A stretch of 64,000 nucleotides of DNA, from the NCBI RefSeq assembly GCF_039724765.1, contig NZ_CP155730.1, positions 340,263-404,262 of the forward strand, given 5' to 3'. The position numbers and the translations under genes were made by a program. Below the pieces are notes generated by a model. It was not told the origin of the DNA, searched no databases, and saw only the letters and a program-made list of their open reading frames with translations. Below, one piece after another: positions 24,171 to 33,178 of this stretch; position 1 is the first letter of the stretch, and the number at the start of each line of letters is the position of its first letter. The DNA is from Sagittula stellata E-37 (GTDB lineage: Bacteria; Pseudomonadota; Alphaproteobacteria; Rhodobacterales; Rhodobacteraceae).

Positions 24171-25435
24171 TCGCCATCGGATTGCTTCTTCTGCTGATCC
24201 TGCTGGCGGTGCCAGTGGGCGCGGTGCTGGGCCTGCTGGGGCTGGTCCTGGACCAGGTCTTTACGCCCATGCCGATGTGGCGCGCGATCGGAGAGATCTC
24301 TTGGGGCGCCTCGACCGAGTTCACGCTCATGGCGATCCCGCTCTACATCCTTCTGGGCGAGATCTTCCTGCGTTCGGGCATCGCCAGCGATATGTATGAG
24401 GCCCTGCGCAAGTGGCTGGTCTGGCTGCCGGGTGGTCTGATGCACGCCAATATCGCCGCCAGCACGCTGTTCGCCGCCACCTCGGGGTCAAGCGTTGCGA
24501 CTGCGGCCACCATCGGCACTGTCGCACTGCCGCAACAGAAGAAATACGGTTATGGCGAACGCATGTTTCTTGGCTCGATTGCTGCGGGCGGTACGCTTGG
24601 TATCTTGATCCCGCCCTCGATCAACATGATCATCTACGGAGTGCTGACCAACACATCTATTCCGCAGCTTTATCTTGCGGCGCTGTTGCCCGGGCTGGTC
24701 CTGGCCACGATTTTCATGATGACCATCATAGCCGGAGCCGGCCTGACCCGGTCGGGCCGCGTGGCCGAACGCTTCAGCTGGACCGAGAAACGGGCGGCGC
24801 TGAGACACCTGCTGCCGCCTGGGGCGATCTTTGTGGTCATCATGGGGTCAATCTACGCGGGCATCGCCACCCCGACAGAGGCCGCGGGGCTCGGGGTGCT
24901 GGCCGCCCTGGTGCTGGCATGGTCGCGGCGAAGGCTGAATGCCGTGCTGCTGATGGCCGCCTTCGAGAACACGATGCGTACCACGGGCATGATCATGCTG
25001 ATCGTGATGCTGGCCTACTTCCTCAATTTCGTGCTGACCGGGCTGGGTTTGTCGCAGGTGATTGCCGACCTGTTGAACGGGGCCGATCTGTCGCCCCTGC
25101 AAACCATCCTTCTCGTGATCGCCTTCTACCTCGTGCTGGGCTGTGTCATGGAAACCCTGTCGATGATGATCGCGACCCTGCCGATCGTTGCGCCGATCGT
25201 CTTTGCAGCGGGCTATGATCCGGTGTGGTTCGGTGTCGTGATGATGATGCTGGTCGAACTGGCGATGATCACACCGCCCATCGGGGTGAACCTTTACGTT
25301 GTGCAGGGGGTGCGGACATCGGGCAGCATCCGTGATGTCATCCTCGGTTCAATGCCGTTTGTGCTGGCGATCCTTGCGATGATCCTGTTTCTGGTCGCCA
25401 TGCCCGATGTCGTGACAATGTTCGCGGGGGGATAG
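24161..25435 (+). CDS. dctM: TRAP transporter large permease (system 1)
   Basis: 424 residues from the ATG at 24161. About 11-12 membrane helices are visible with DctM motifs: EIFLRSGIASDMYEAL, SGSSVATAATIG, ILIPPSINMIIYG and LAMITPPIGVNLYV. It forms the sodium-driven import channel with the small subunit. The GntR gene begins directly after its stop. Confidence 0.95.
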   Translation: MPVVAIGLLLLLILLAVPVGAVLGLLGLVLDQVFTPMPMWRAIGEISWGASTEFTLMAIPLYILLGEIFLRSGIASDMYEALRKWLVWLPGGLMHANIAASTLFAATSGSSVATAATIGTVALPQQKKYGYGERMFLGSIAAGGTLGILIPPSINMIIYGVLTNTSIPQLYLAALLPGLVLATIFMMTIIAGAGLTRSGRVAERFSWTEKRAALRHLLPPGAIFVVIMGSIYAGIATPTEAAGLGVLAALVLAWSRRRLNAVLLMAAFENTMRTTGMIMLIVMLAYFLNFVLTGLGLSQVIADLLNGADLSPLQTILLVIAFYLVLGCVMETLSMMIATLPIVAPIVFAAGYDPVWFGVVMMMLVELAMITPPIGVNLYVVQGVRTSGSIRDVILGSMPFVLAILAMILFLVAMPDVVTMFAGG

Positions 25436-25436
25436 A

Positions 25437-26207
25437 ATGATGATTGTGGAAGGCAAGGCAGGAAAAGGCGTTAAGGCGATGGCAAAGATCTCGGCAGCCG
25501 GGGCGGGGGCAGAGGACACCGGCGGCCCGATGTCTCTTGGAGAGAAGGTCTATGCCGAGATGAAGGCCGCCATCATAGTGGGCGACTTCCGGCAGGGCGC
25601 CATCTTCAACGAGGCGGATCTCGCCGCGCGGTTTTCCGTCAGCACCTCGCCTGTGAAAGAAGCGCTGTCACGGCTGCGGCAGGACGGGCTTGTCCGGGTG
25701 ATCGGCCGACGCGGTTATGCGGTCACGGAACTGACGCTTCAGGACTTCCACGACCTGATCGAGATCCGCATCGTGCTGGAATGTGCCGCCTGCGAGCTGG
25801 CGGCGCCCCGGGTCACCGACGAGCATGTTGCGCAGATGAGCGCGCTGTCCTCGGTCGAGATCGATCTATCGGACAGCCAGAGCCGCCGCGCTTTCACCCG
25901 GGCCAATCAGGACTTTCACGAGCTGATCCCCGCGATCGCGGGGAATGTTCGCATACTGAGAGCGATTCAGCAGAATTTCGTCGATATGCAGCGGGCGCTT
26001 TTCGTGGACATCGCCCGTGGTGATGAGGTCGGGCTTGTCCACGACCATGATGAGATCATCGGATCGCTCGCGCGCCGCGATCCCCGTGGGGCGAGAGACG
26101 CGATGTATCGCCATATCATTCAGGCCCGGGACCGGGTGATTGACCGGATGATGCGGCGGCACAGCAGTTTACAGCATATGTCCCTGACGCCCAAAGAGCA
26201 GGGCTGA
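25437..26207 (+). CDS. GntR-family (FCD/FadR subgroup) regulator
   Basis: 256 residues from the ATG at 25437; a start at 25479 is possible. A winged HTH spans about residues 35-100 (EKVYAEMKAAIIVGDFRQG, then STSPVKEALSRLRQDGLVRV). The FCD ligand domain follows with the metal-site pattern EIRIVLE, NQDFHELI and VHDHDEIIGSL. It sits between the two TRAP systems and probably represses both until a carboxylate ligand binds. Its likely operators are the TATCAATT motifs near 21434 and 26293. Confidence 0.93.
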   Translation: MMIVEGKAGKGVKAMAKISAAGAGAEDTGGPMSLGEKVYAEMKAAIIVGDFRQGAIFNEADLAARFSVSTSPVKEALSRLRQDGLVRVIGRRGYAVTELTLQDFHDLIEIRIVLECAACELAAPRVTDEHVAQMSALSSVEIDLSDSQSRRAFTRANQDFHELIPAIAGNVRILRAIQQNFVDMQRALFVDIARGDEVGLVHDHDEIIGSLARRDPRGARDAMYRHIIQARDRVIDRMMRRHSSLQHMSLTPKEQG

Positions 26208-26257
26208 CCCCGCGCGGACCGGTTCGCGGAAATCTGGACGCACCAAAGACACCAGAA

Positions 26258-26280
26258 ACCCACCCTGAAAGGGGCTGGGT
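26258..26280 (+). terminator. Hairpin after the GntR gene
   Basis: CCCACCCT pairs with AGGGGCTGGG (two-base bulge) around a GAA loop, about 50 bases after the stop at 26207. There is no strong T-run. It plausibly separates the first TRAP-GntR transcript from the second TRAP operon, which has its own AT-rich leader. Confidence 0.4.
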
Positions 26281-26438
26281 CCGGTCCCATTTATACAATT
26301 GATAATAAAAAAATAATTGCGCACTGCCAGCATAAGAGACTTGCTCTCAATCCCAGTGCCTGACTAATATTTCTTATAAACATTAATTGAACGACTCGCG
26401 TAAAGCACGCGGCCGTTACAAACCGACAGGAGGTCTCC
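26281..26438 (+). promoter_or_regulatory. AT-rich leader and candidate GntR operator before TRAP system 2
   Basis: The region contains ATACAATTGATAATA near 26294, whose complement shares TATCAATT with the divergent promoter at 21434. It also has a second AT-rich block near 26380 (CATTAATTG). The ribosome site AGGAGG precedes the next ATG. Confidence 0.5.
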
Positions 26439-27434
26439 ATGACATTCGTATCTTCTCTGACCCGCCGCCGTTTGCTGGCCGGCCTTACCCTGGCCGCAGG
26501 TCTTTCAACCGTGGCGCCCGCTGCCGCCGATACCCGGATGCTGATGGCCTCTGGCTATCCGGAAGACAACTTCATGACAGTCAATATCCGCATGTTCCTC
26601 GACGAGATCACCGAAACCGCGGAGATCGCCATCGATTTGAAGCCGAATGGCGCGCTCATTCCGCTCAACTCGATCAAGGGCGCGGTACAGAAGGGGCAAG
26701 TCCAGCTGGGCGAGGTGCGCCTTGGTGTCCATGCGAACGAGGAACCGATGCTGGACCTTGCAGGCGTGCCCTTTGTGGCGCCTGACTATCCGACGGTCTG
26801 GCTGCTGAAAGACATGCAGAAGGATTACGTTTCGGACTGGTTCGACAGTCAGGGGCTGGTGCTGCTCTACCAGGCACCTTGGCCGGGGGCGGGGTTCTAT
26901 ACCAAAGGGCCTATGGACTCGTTAGAGGCCATTCAGGGAAAACGCCTGCGTATCCCCAACACGCCGATCCAATCCATGGGCAACCTGATGGGCTACAACG
27001 CCGTGTTGCTGCCATTTGCCGAGGTGCCACAGGCGTTTTCAACCGGGCTGATCGACGCGATGTTTACCAGCCCGCAGACCGGTATCGATATTCAGGCCTG
27101 GGATCATACCGATCATTTCACCTATGTCGGCGCCTCGCTGGCCACCAATGCCGTCTTCATGAACCGCCGGGCCTTCGACGCGCTGACGCCCGATCAGCAG
27201 ACCACTGTCCGCACCGCCGCCGCCCGTGCTGAACTGCGGGGATGGGAGATGAGCGCCGCGGCCACCGAGGCGCAGATCGTGACCCTGCGCGAACAGGGCA
27301 TGACCATCGGCACGTTGCCCGAGGACATCGCCGCAAAGCTGGACGAGATTGCGCCGCAGCTTGTGCAGGACTGGCTGAAGATCGCCTCGCCAGAGGCGGC
27401 AGAGGTCTACCAGCGCTATCAGGCGCTGCGCTGA
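26439..27434 (+). CDS. dctP: TRAP transporter substrate-binding protein (system 2)
   Basis: 331 residues with a signal peptide (TRRRLLAGLTLAAGLSTVAPAAA) that also contains a Tat-like Arg cluster. The DctP fold is shown by EAIQGKRLRIPNTPIQ (ligand Arg in RLRIPN) and LPFAEVPQAFSTGLIDAMFTSP. It is clearly different from the system 1 binding protein, so the two importers probably take different or overlapping ligands. GAGG lies just before the ATG. Confidence 0.92.
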   Translation: MTFVSSLTRRRLLAGLTLAAGLSTVAPAAADTRMLMASGYPEDNFMTVNIRMFLDEITETAEIAIDLKPNGALIPLNSIKGAVQKGQVQLGEVRLGVHANEEPMLDLAGVPFVAPDYPTVWLLKDMQKDYVSDWFDSQGLVLLYQAPWPGAGFYTKGPMDSLEAIQGKRLRIPNTPIQSMGNLMGYNAVLLPFAEVPQAFSTGLIDAMFTSPQTGIDIQAWDHTDHFTYVGASLATNAVFMNRRAFDALTPDQQTTVRTAAARAELRGWEMSAAATEAQIVTLREQGMTIGTLPEDIAAKLDEIAPQLVQDWLKIASPEAAEVYQRYQALR

Positions 27435-27437
27435 CCC

Positions 27438-27980
27438 ATGCATCCGGAAGCAGACCCAAACCTCGCAGGGCCGGAACGGCCGGGCCTGCGCAGAACGCTC
27501 GACCGGCTGTACGAGGCGGGCGGAATGCTCGCGGCGCTTGCCATTCTTGGGATGCTGGTGGCGATCCTGGCCCAGATGGGGTTGCGGCTGATCGCGGTGC
27601 CTTTCGATGCCACAGCGCTGTCGGGCTACCTGCTTGCCGCCGCGACCTTCCTTGGTCTGGCACATACGCAAAGGGCAGGTGCGCACATCCGCGTGCGCAT
27701 GCTGATCGACCGGCTGCCCCAGGCTGCGCGCCCCCCGGCGGACCGGCTGGCGCTGGCGCTGTTCCTCGGCCTTGCATTGTATGCGACATGCTGGGCGGTA
27801 GAGCTGGTGCGCTTCGCATGGATCTACAACGAGGTGAGCGAGGGGCTGCTCGCGATCCCGCTCTGGGTTCCGAAGACGGCGCTGGCGCTGGGGCTGGCGC
27901 TGCTGTCGGTATCGCTTGCGGATGCGCTGTTCACCGGGGCACCGGACACTCAGGACAACACGGAGAGCCACGATGGCTGA
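27438..27980 (+). CDS. dctQ: TRAP transporter small membrane subunit (system 2)
   Basis: 180 residues with four hydrophobic stretches (LAALAILGMLVAILAQMGL through ALALGLALLSVSLADAL). The layout is that of DctQ. It starts three bases after the binding-protein stop and overlaps the large subunit by eight bases. Confidence 0.88.
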   Translation: MHPEADPNLAGPERPGLRRTLDRLYEAGGMLAALAILGMLVAILAQMGLRLIAVPFDATALSGYLLAAATFLGLAHTQRAGAHIRVRMLIDRLPQAARPPADRLALALFLGLALYATCWAVELVRFAWIYNEVSEGLLAIPLWVPKTALALGLALLSVSLADALFTGAPDTQDNTESHDG

Positions 27981-29274
27981 AACGCTGATTTACGGTCTGT
28001 CGGTCTTTTCCGTCATCGTTGCCCTGCTGGCCGGGGGCCTGTGGGTCGCGCCGGCCCTGATCGCCGGAGGCTGTCTGGCGCTTTACGCGCTGACCGGCGT
28101 GCCGGTCGGCTCGCTGCTGGCGTCCAGCATCTGGGACGCCAGTCACCATTGGCCGCTGACTGCCCTGCCGCTGTTCGTCTGGATGGGCGAGATCCTGTTC
28201 CGAAGCCGACTGTCCTCGGATCTCTACCAAGGGCTTGCGCCGATGCTGGGACGGCTGCCGGGCGGATTGCTGCATGTCAATGTCGTGGGCTGCGGCGTGA
28301 TGGCGTCGATCACGGGCTCGAGTGCCGTCACCGCCGCGACCATCGGCCGGATGAGCCTGCCAGAGCTCGATCGGCAGGGTTACGATCAACGGCTGGCCAT
28401 CGGGTCGCTGGCGGGATCGGGTACGCTGGGCCTGCTCATCCCGCCATCGATCATGATGATCGTCTATGGCGTTCTGACCCAGCAGAGCATCGCGCGCCTG
28501 TTCATCGCCGGTCTGCTGCCGGGCCTGATGCTGATGCTGCTGTTTGCCGGATACATCGCGGCGCGGGCGATCCTGTCCCCCGAAGCCGCGCCGCGCCTTC
28601 CGGAAAGGATCTCCCTCTGGGCGAAACTCTGGACGATGCGCAGGCTGGGGCCGGTCTTCGCCCTGATGGGGCTGGTGATCGGCGCGATCTACGGCGGCGT
28701 CGCCACCCCCACAGAGGCGGCAACGCTGGGCGTTCTGGGCGCACTCGCCATATCGGCGGCCTATCGCACCCTGAACTGGCACTCCTTCCGCGACGCGCTC
28801 GGCGCGGCGGTGCGGACCTCGTGCATGATTACCTTTATCCTGTGCAGCGCCGCTTTCCTCTCGGTCGCGCTCGGCTTTGCCGGGGTACCCTCGGCCCTGT
28901 CCGGCGCCATCGCCGGTTGGGACCTCTCTCCCTACGCGCTGCTGCTGGTTCTGACCGGGTTGTACTTGTTTCTCGGCTGCTTCCTTGAAGGCGCCTCGAT
29001 GATGGTGCTGACCCTGCCCATCGTGCAGCCTCTGGTCGAGGCAGCGGGCTTCGACATGATCTGGTTCGGAATCTTCCTCATCATCTGCATCGAGATGGCC
29101 CAGATCACGCCGCCGGTCGGCATGAATCTCTTTGTTCTGCAGGGGATGACGGGACGCAGCCTGCCACTGATCTTCCGGTCGAGCCTGCCCTTCTTTGTCC
29201 TGATGCTGGTGGCGCTGATACTTATTAGTCTTGTGCCGGGCATCGTGCTCTGGCCGGTCGGAGGGCTGACATGA
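27973..29274 (+). CDS. dctM: TRAP transporter large permease (system 2)
   Basis: 433 residues from the ATG at 27973. DctM motifs are EILFRSRLSSDLYQGL, TGSSAVTAATIG, LLIPPSIMMIVYG and EMAQITPPVGMNLFV, with about twelve helices. Its stop overlaps the following ArgE-type gene by four bases (ATGA), which ties that enzyme to this importer. Confidence 0.94.
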   Translation: MAETLIYGLSVFSVIVALLAGGLWVAPALIAGGCLALYALTGVPVGSLLASSIWDASHHWPLTALPLFVWMGEILFRSRLSSDLYQGLAPMLGRLPGGLLHVNVVGCGVMASITGSSAVTAATIGRMSLPELDRQGYDQRLAIGSLAGSGTLGLLIPPSIMMIVYGVLTQQSIARLFIAGLLPGLMLMLLFAGYIAARAILSPEAAPRLPERISLWAKLWTMRRLGPVFALMGLVIGAIYGGVATPTEAATLGVLGALAISAAYRTLNWHSFRDALGAAVRTSCMITFILCSAAFLSVALGFAGVPSALSGAIAGWDLSPYALLLVLTGLYLFLGCFLEGASMMVLTLPIVQPLVEAAGFDMIWFGIFLIICIEMAQITPPVGMNLFVLQGMTGRSLPLIFRSSLPFFVLMLVALILISLVPGIVLWPVGGLT

Positions 29275-30539
29275 CGCTCGCAAAGTCCACACTCAGCGAC
29301 GCGGCTGCGCTGCGACATCTGAAGGCGTTGGTCGCGCAGCCCTCTGTTTTCACCGCGTCCGACTACACCCGCATCACAGATTACTGCGAAACCGTGCTCC
29401 GGCGGACCGGGGCGAGATGCCACCGGATCGCCAGTGCCCGGCCCGGGCGCGCCGGACTCTTCGTCAGCCTCGGGCCCGAGGGTCCTGGCGGGGTTATGCT
29501 CTCCGGGCATCTCGATGTCGTGCCGGTCGATGGGCAGCCGTGGGCCGGCGACCCCTTCAGCCTGTCGCTTCGGGACGGGCGCGCCTATGGCCGCGGCGCG
29601 GCCGACATGAAGGGGTTTGTCGCCTGTGCGCTGGCGGCCTTCGAGGCGGCAGCCGGAACCACGCTGGCGGCGCCGCTGAAGCTGGTCCTGTCTTTCGACG
29701 AGGAAGCGGGCTGCCTTGGAATCGCGGAGATGCTGCCGCATCTGGTTCCGTCCATCGGGCTTGCCGACCTGTGCATCGTCGGGGAACCGACGGAGATGAA
29801 GCTGGTAACAGGGCACAAGGGCAAGGCCTCCTACCGTGTCGACTGCCATGGCGGCTCGGGTCATTCCGCTCTGTCCCCGACCCTGCCGAGCGCCCTGCAC
29901 ATGGCGGCGGATATCATTGGGATCCTGCGGCGGATCCAAACGGAACTGACGTCGGCAGAGAGCCCCGCACCCGGCTATGCGGTGCCCTGCTCGACACTGC
30001 ATGCGGGGGTGCTCTCTGGTGGTGTGGCGCTGAACATGGTGCCCGAACGCGCAACGCTGGAATGTGAGATTCGGTATCTTCCGCAAAGCGGGTTGGACGA
30101 CACGGAAGGGCGGCTGCTGGGCGGGATCGCGGCACTGGCAGACCGCAACCGCGAAGACTTCGCCCGCGACGACATCGGGATCGAGGTGACCCGGACAAGC
30201 CATTATCCCGGGCTCGATACCGCCCTATCCGTTGCGCTGCGGGATTATCTGTTGCGTCTGGGCGGGGAGAGCGTGGCCGGTGCTGTCGATTTCGGGACGG
30301 AAGCCGGATATCTGGCCGAACTCGGGATGCCGGTGGTGATCTGTGGGCCGGGCCGCATTGCACAGGCGCATCAGCCGGACGAATTCGTGGCGCTGGACCA
30401 GCTCTCGAAGTGCTCGGCCATGCTGGACCGGCTGGTCGACAGCCTGGCCGCCGGTCCCCCCCGACATCCGCGGAGCGCCGTGACCCCGCGCGGCGCCCCG
30501 GGCGGCCGTTGGTGGCCCGGCGCCGCGCGCATTCTCTGA
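29271..30539 (+). CDS. ArgE/DapE-family (M20) N-acyl-amino-acid deacylase
   Basis: 422 residues. M20 metal-site motifs: SGHLDVVPVDGQPW (His, Asp), YGRGAADMKGF (Asp), SFDEEAGCLG (catalytic Glu) and VGEPTEMK. It resembles acetylornithine deacetylase and would remove an N-acyl or N-carbamoyl group from an amino acid brought in by TRAP system 2, to which it is translationally coupled. The last 25 residues or so (after AAGPPRHP) are Pro/Arg/Gly-rich, lie over a strong hairpin, and probably add nothing to the fold. Arginine synthesis is unlikely from context. Confidence 0.88.
   Translation: MTLAKSTLSDAAALRHLKALVAQPSVFTASDYTRITDYCETVLRRTGARCHRIASARPGRAGLFVSLGPEGPGGVMLSGHLDVVPVDGQPWAGDPFSLSLRDGRAYGRGAADMKGFVACALAAFEAAAGTTLAAPLKLVLSFDEEAGCLGIAEMLPHLVPSIGLADLCIVGEPTEMKLVTGHKGKASYRVDCHGGSGHSALSPTLPSALHMAADIIGILRRIQTELTSAESPAPGYAVPCSTLHAGVLSGGVALNMVPERATLECEIRYLPQSGLDDTEGRLLGGIAALADRNREDFARDDIGIEVTRTSHYPGLDTALSVALRDYLLRLGGESVAGAVDFGTEAGYLAELGMPVVICGPGRIAQAHQPDEFVALDQLSKCSAMLDRLVDSLAAGPPRHPRSAVTPRGAPGGRWWPGAARIL
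30487..30529 (+). terminator. Strong GC hairpin inside the argE-type 3' end
   Basis: Nine pairs (CGCGCGGCG with CGCCGCGCG), then a two-base bulge and further CC/GG and GGGC/GCCC pairs, close an 11-base loop. It lies within the last codons of the deacylase gene. No T-run follows, so it may attenuate transcription into the aspartase gene or be an mRNA-stability element. Confidence 0.5.
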
Positions 30540-30658
30540 ATATTGCCAACACAGGCGGCCTGCCGGTGACGCGCATGGCCTGCGAAACACGCCCCAGCCT
30601 GACCCGGCGTTTTGCGCGATCCAAACCAGGCCGCCCCCACCCAACGGAGACCGCCCTC

Positions 30659-32074
30659 ATGGTACACAACCACCGCGACGAGATGGATAGTATCGGCACA
30701 TGGGCCGTGCCCGTCGATGCGCTTTACGGTATTCAGACAGCCCGGGCGCTGGACAATTTCAACCTGTCCGACGTCCGTCTGAAGGACTTTCCCGAGATCG
30801 TCGTTGCGCTGGTCATGGTCAAGAAGGCTGCGGCCCTTGCCAATGCCGAGCTGGGGGCGATTTCCGTCCGGGCTTCGGCGGCAATCGTCGCCGCCTGCAA
30901 CGAGATCATCGCGGGCCGCCATCACGACGCCTTCGCGGTGGACATGATTCAGGGCGGCGCTGGCACCTCGACCAACATGAATGCCAACGAGGTGATCGCC
31001 AATCTTGCGGCGCTGACGCTGGGCCGACGCCCAGGGGATTACCGCGACATTCACCCCAACGACACCGTGAACCGCTCACAGTCCACCAATGACGTCTATC
31101 CCACGGCCATGCGGCTTGCGGTGCTCAGCCAATGCGCGCCTCTTGTGACCGCACTAGAGGGGCTGTGCCGGTCCTTTGATCGCAAGGCCGTGGTGTTTTC
31201 CGGAATACGGAAGGTGGGGCGTACGCAGCTACAGGACGCGGTCCCGATCACGCTGGGCGAAGAGTTCGCGGCTTTTTCGGCGGCGATCCGGAACGACATC
31301 CGGCGGCTGACCCAGATTTCCGAGGTCCTGCGCGAGGTGAACCTTGGGGGCACGGCTGTCGGCACCGGCGTGAATGCGCCCCGGGGTTATCAGGCGCTGG
31401 CGGTGTCCAAGCTTTCCGCGATCTTCGGCACGCCGCTGACTGCCCACGCAGACCTGCTGGCGGCCTCTTACGATCAAGGCGCCTTTGTCACCTATTCGGG
31501 CATACTGAAGCGGGTTGCGGTCAAGCTTTCGAAGATCAGCAACGACCTCCGGCTGCTCAGCAGCGGCCCGCTTGCGGGGATCGGCGAGATCCGCCTGCCG
31601 CCAGTCCAGGCCGGATCGTCTATCATGCCGGGCAAGGTCAACCCGGTCATTCCCGAGGCGGTGAATCAGGTCGCATACGAGGTGATCGGCCGGGATGTCA
31701 CCGTGACCATGGCGGCGGAAGCCGGGCAGTTGCAGCTGAACGCGATGGAGCCGGTGATGGTCTACAGCATCCTGCAATCCACGCGGCTGCTGACGCGCGC
31801 TGTAAGGATGCTGGACGAGAAATGCGTGGCAGGCATCGAGGCGGATCGGGGGCGCTGCGCCGAGTTGCTGGACAAGAGCATGGCCATGGCCGCATCGCTG
31901 GTTCCGGTCATCGGGTACGACAAGGCCGCCCGAGCCGCCAAGCTTGCGCTGGCACAGGGCATCTCGTTGCGTGAGGCAGTCCTGCGCGAGGGGTTTCCGC
32001 AAACGTCAGAGCTTGAGGAACTCTTGCCCGCGCCGATCGGCAAGCCGGTTCTGCAACCGCTGGATCAGTCTTAA
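30659..32074 (+). CDS. aspA: Aspartate ammonia-lyase (aspartase)
   Basis: 471 residues from the ATG at 30659 with GGAG upstream; an earlier start would run through the deacylase gene. Superfamily signature GSSIMPGKVNP at about residue 322 holds the flexible-loop catalytic serine. The aspartase-type stretches GGAGTSTNMNANEV, SQSTNDVYPTAM, NDLRLLSSGP and TMAAEAGQLQLN are all intact. It converts aspartate to fumarate and ammonia. As the last gene of the operon it would drain aspartate released by the deacylase and the asparaginase. Confidence 0.93.
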   Translation: MVHNHRDEMDSIGTWAVPVDALYGIQTARALDNFNLSDVRLKDFPEIVVALVMVKKAAALANAELGAISVRASAAIVAACNEIIAGRHHDAFAVDMIQGGAGTSTNMNANEVIANLAALTLGRRPGDYRDIHPNDTVNRSQSTNDVYPTAMRLAVLSQCAPLVTALEGLCRSFDRKAVVFSGIRKVGRTQLQDAVPITLGEEFAAFSAAIRNDIRRLTQISEVLREVNLGGTAVGTGVNAPRGYQALAVSKLSAIFGTPLTAHADLLAASYDQGAFVTYSGILKRVAVKLSKISNDLRLLSSGPLAGIGEIRLPPVQAGSSIMPGKVNPVIPEAVNQVAYEVIGRDVTVTMAAEAGQLQLNAMEPVMVYSILQSTRLLTRAVRMLDEKCVAGIEADRGRCAELLDKSMAMAASLVPVIGYDKAARAAKLALAQGISLREAVLREGFPQTSELEELLPAPIGKPVLQPLDQS

Positions 32075-32162
32075 CGTGACTGGCGCCGAATCTGTGCTGG
32101 CAAAAACCATCTCCCGCGACGGGAGTGCACTGCAATGACTTACGAGCAAACCGTTCCTTAGG

Positions 32163-33173
32163 TGTTTGATCCCACGGTTTGATGGTGTGATCCTTTCGAA
32201 GGAATGGAAGGATGCCCTATGGGACAAGTTCGTCACGGAAGCGCCACGACCACGCACGCCGTCAGAGCAGCAATACAGCGATCGCAAGCTTCGCTCGCGA
32301 CGTTGAGCCGGGAGCTCGGGATCAATCCCAAGACGGTTGCGAAGTGGCGTAAACGGCAGACGGTCGATGATCGTAAGACCGGGCCAACGGAGCCTCGTTC
32401 GACGGTCCTCACCGAGGCTGAGGAGGCGGCCATCGTCGCGTTTCGACGCCACACGCTGCTGCCGCTTGATGACTGCCTCTATGCCCTTCAGCCGTCCATC
32501 CCGCACCTGACGCGCTCAGCGCTGCACCGGTGTCTACAGCGGCATGGCATCTCGCGCCTGCCTGACGTCAAGGGCGACAAGCCGAAGCGGTCGAAGTTCA
32601 AACGCTACCCGATCGGCTTCTTCCACGTCGACATCGCCGAAGTGCAGACTGCCGAAGGAAAGCTCTTCCTGTTCGTTGGCATCGACCGCACGAGCAAGTT
32701 TGCCGTGACCCAGCTCGTCGAGAAGGCGGACACAAGGACGCCCTGGGAGTTCCTGCAACACATGCTCGAAGCCGTGCCATATCAGGTCCACACCGTCCTC
32801 ACTGACAACGGCATTCAGTTCGCCGAGCAGCCTCGGAACCGGAATACCGCGTATTCACGGCCGATGCGCTTTGACATGATCTGCGAGGCAAACGGGATCG
32901 AGCACCGGCTAACCAAGCCCAACCATCCTTGGACCAACGGACAGGTCGAACGGATGAACCGCACGATCAAGGAGGCGACCGTCAAACGGTACCATTACGA
33001 CAGCCACGACCAGCTGCGCACGCACCTCGCAGACTTCATGGCAGCTTACAACTTCGCGCCCCGCCTCAAGACCATCAACGGGCTCACACCATACGAATAC
33101 ATCTGCAAGATATGGACATCAGAGCCAGACAGATTCATCCTCGATCCGATCCACCAGATGCCGGGACTGAACA
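32163..33173 (+). mobile_element. Complete IS481-family element with 6-bp target duplication
   Basis: Imperfect terminal repeats TGTTTGATCCC (32163) and GGGACTGAACA (ending 33173) match at 8 of 11 positions. The flanks are identical CTTAGG hexamers (32157-32162 and 33174-33179), a clear target duplication. The insertion is at the very left edge of the IS5 element that follows. Confidence 0.88.
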
Positions 33174-33178
33174 CTTAG
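32219..33178 (+). CDS. IS481-family transposase
   Basis: About 319 residues (an ATG at 32204 adds five). The HTH is LATLSRELGINPKTVAKWRKR. The DDE core has HVDIAEVQT, LTDNGIQFAE and the Glu in NGQVERMNRTIKEA. The reading frame leaves the element: its TAG stop (33176-33178) lies in the duplicated target CTTAGG, not inside the IS. The gene is otherwise complete. Confidence 0.93.
   Translation: MGQVRHGSATTTHAVRAAIQRSQASLATLSRELGINPKTVAKWRKRQTVDDRKTGPTEPRSTVLTEAEEAAIVAFRRHTLLPLDDCLYALQPSIPHLTRSALHRCLQRHGISRLPDVKGDKPKRSKFKRYPIGFFHVDIAEVQTAEGKLFLFVGIDRTSKFAVTQLVEKADTRTPWEFLQHMLEAVPYQVHTVLTDNGIQFAEQPRNRNTAYSRPMRFDMICEANGIEHRLTKPNHPWTNGQVERMNRTIKEATVKRYHYDSHDQLRTHLADFMAAYNFAPRLKTINGLTPYEYICKIWTSEPDRFILDPIHQMPGLNT

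Noticed and set aside
27931..29292. 453-codon minus-strand frame opposite the TRAP permease
   Set aside because: Very high His/Gln/Arg/Asp content and exact overlap with the DctM gene mark it as an antisense shadow.
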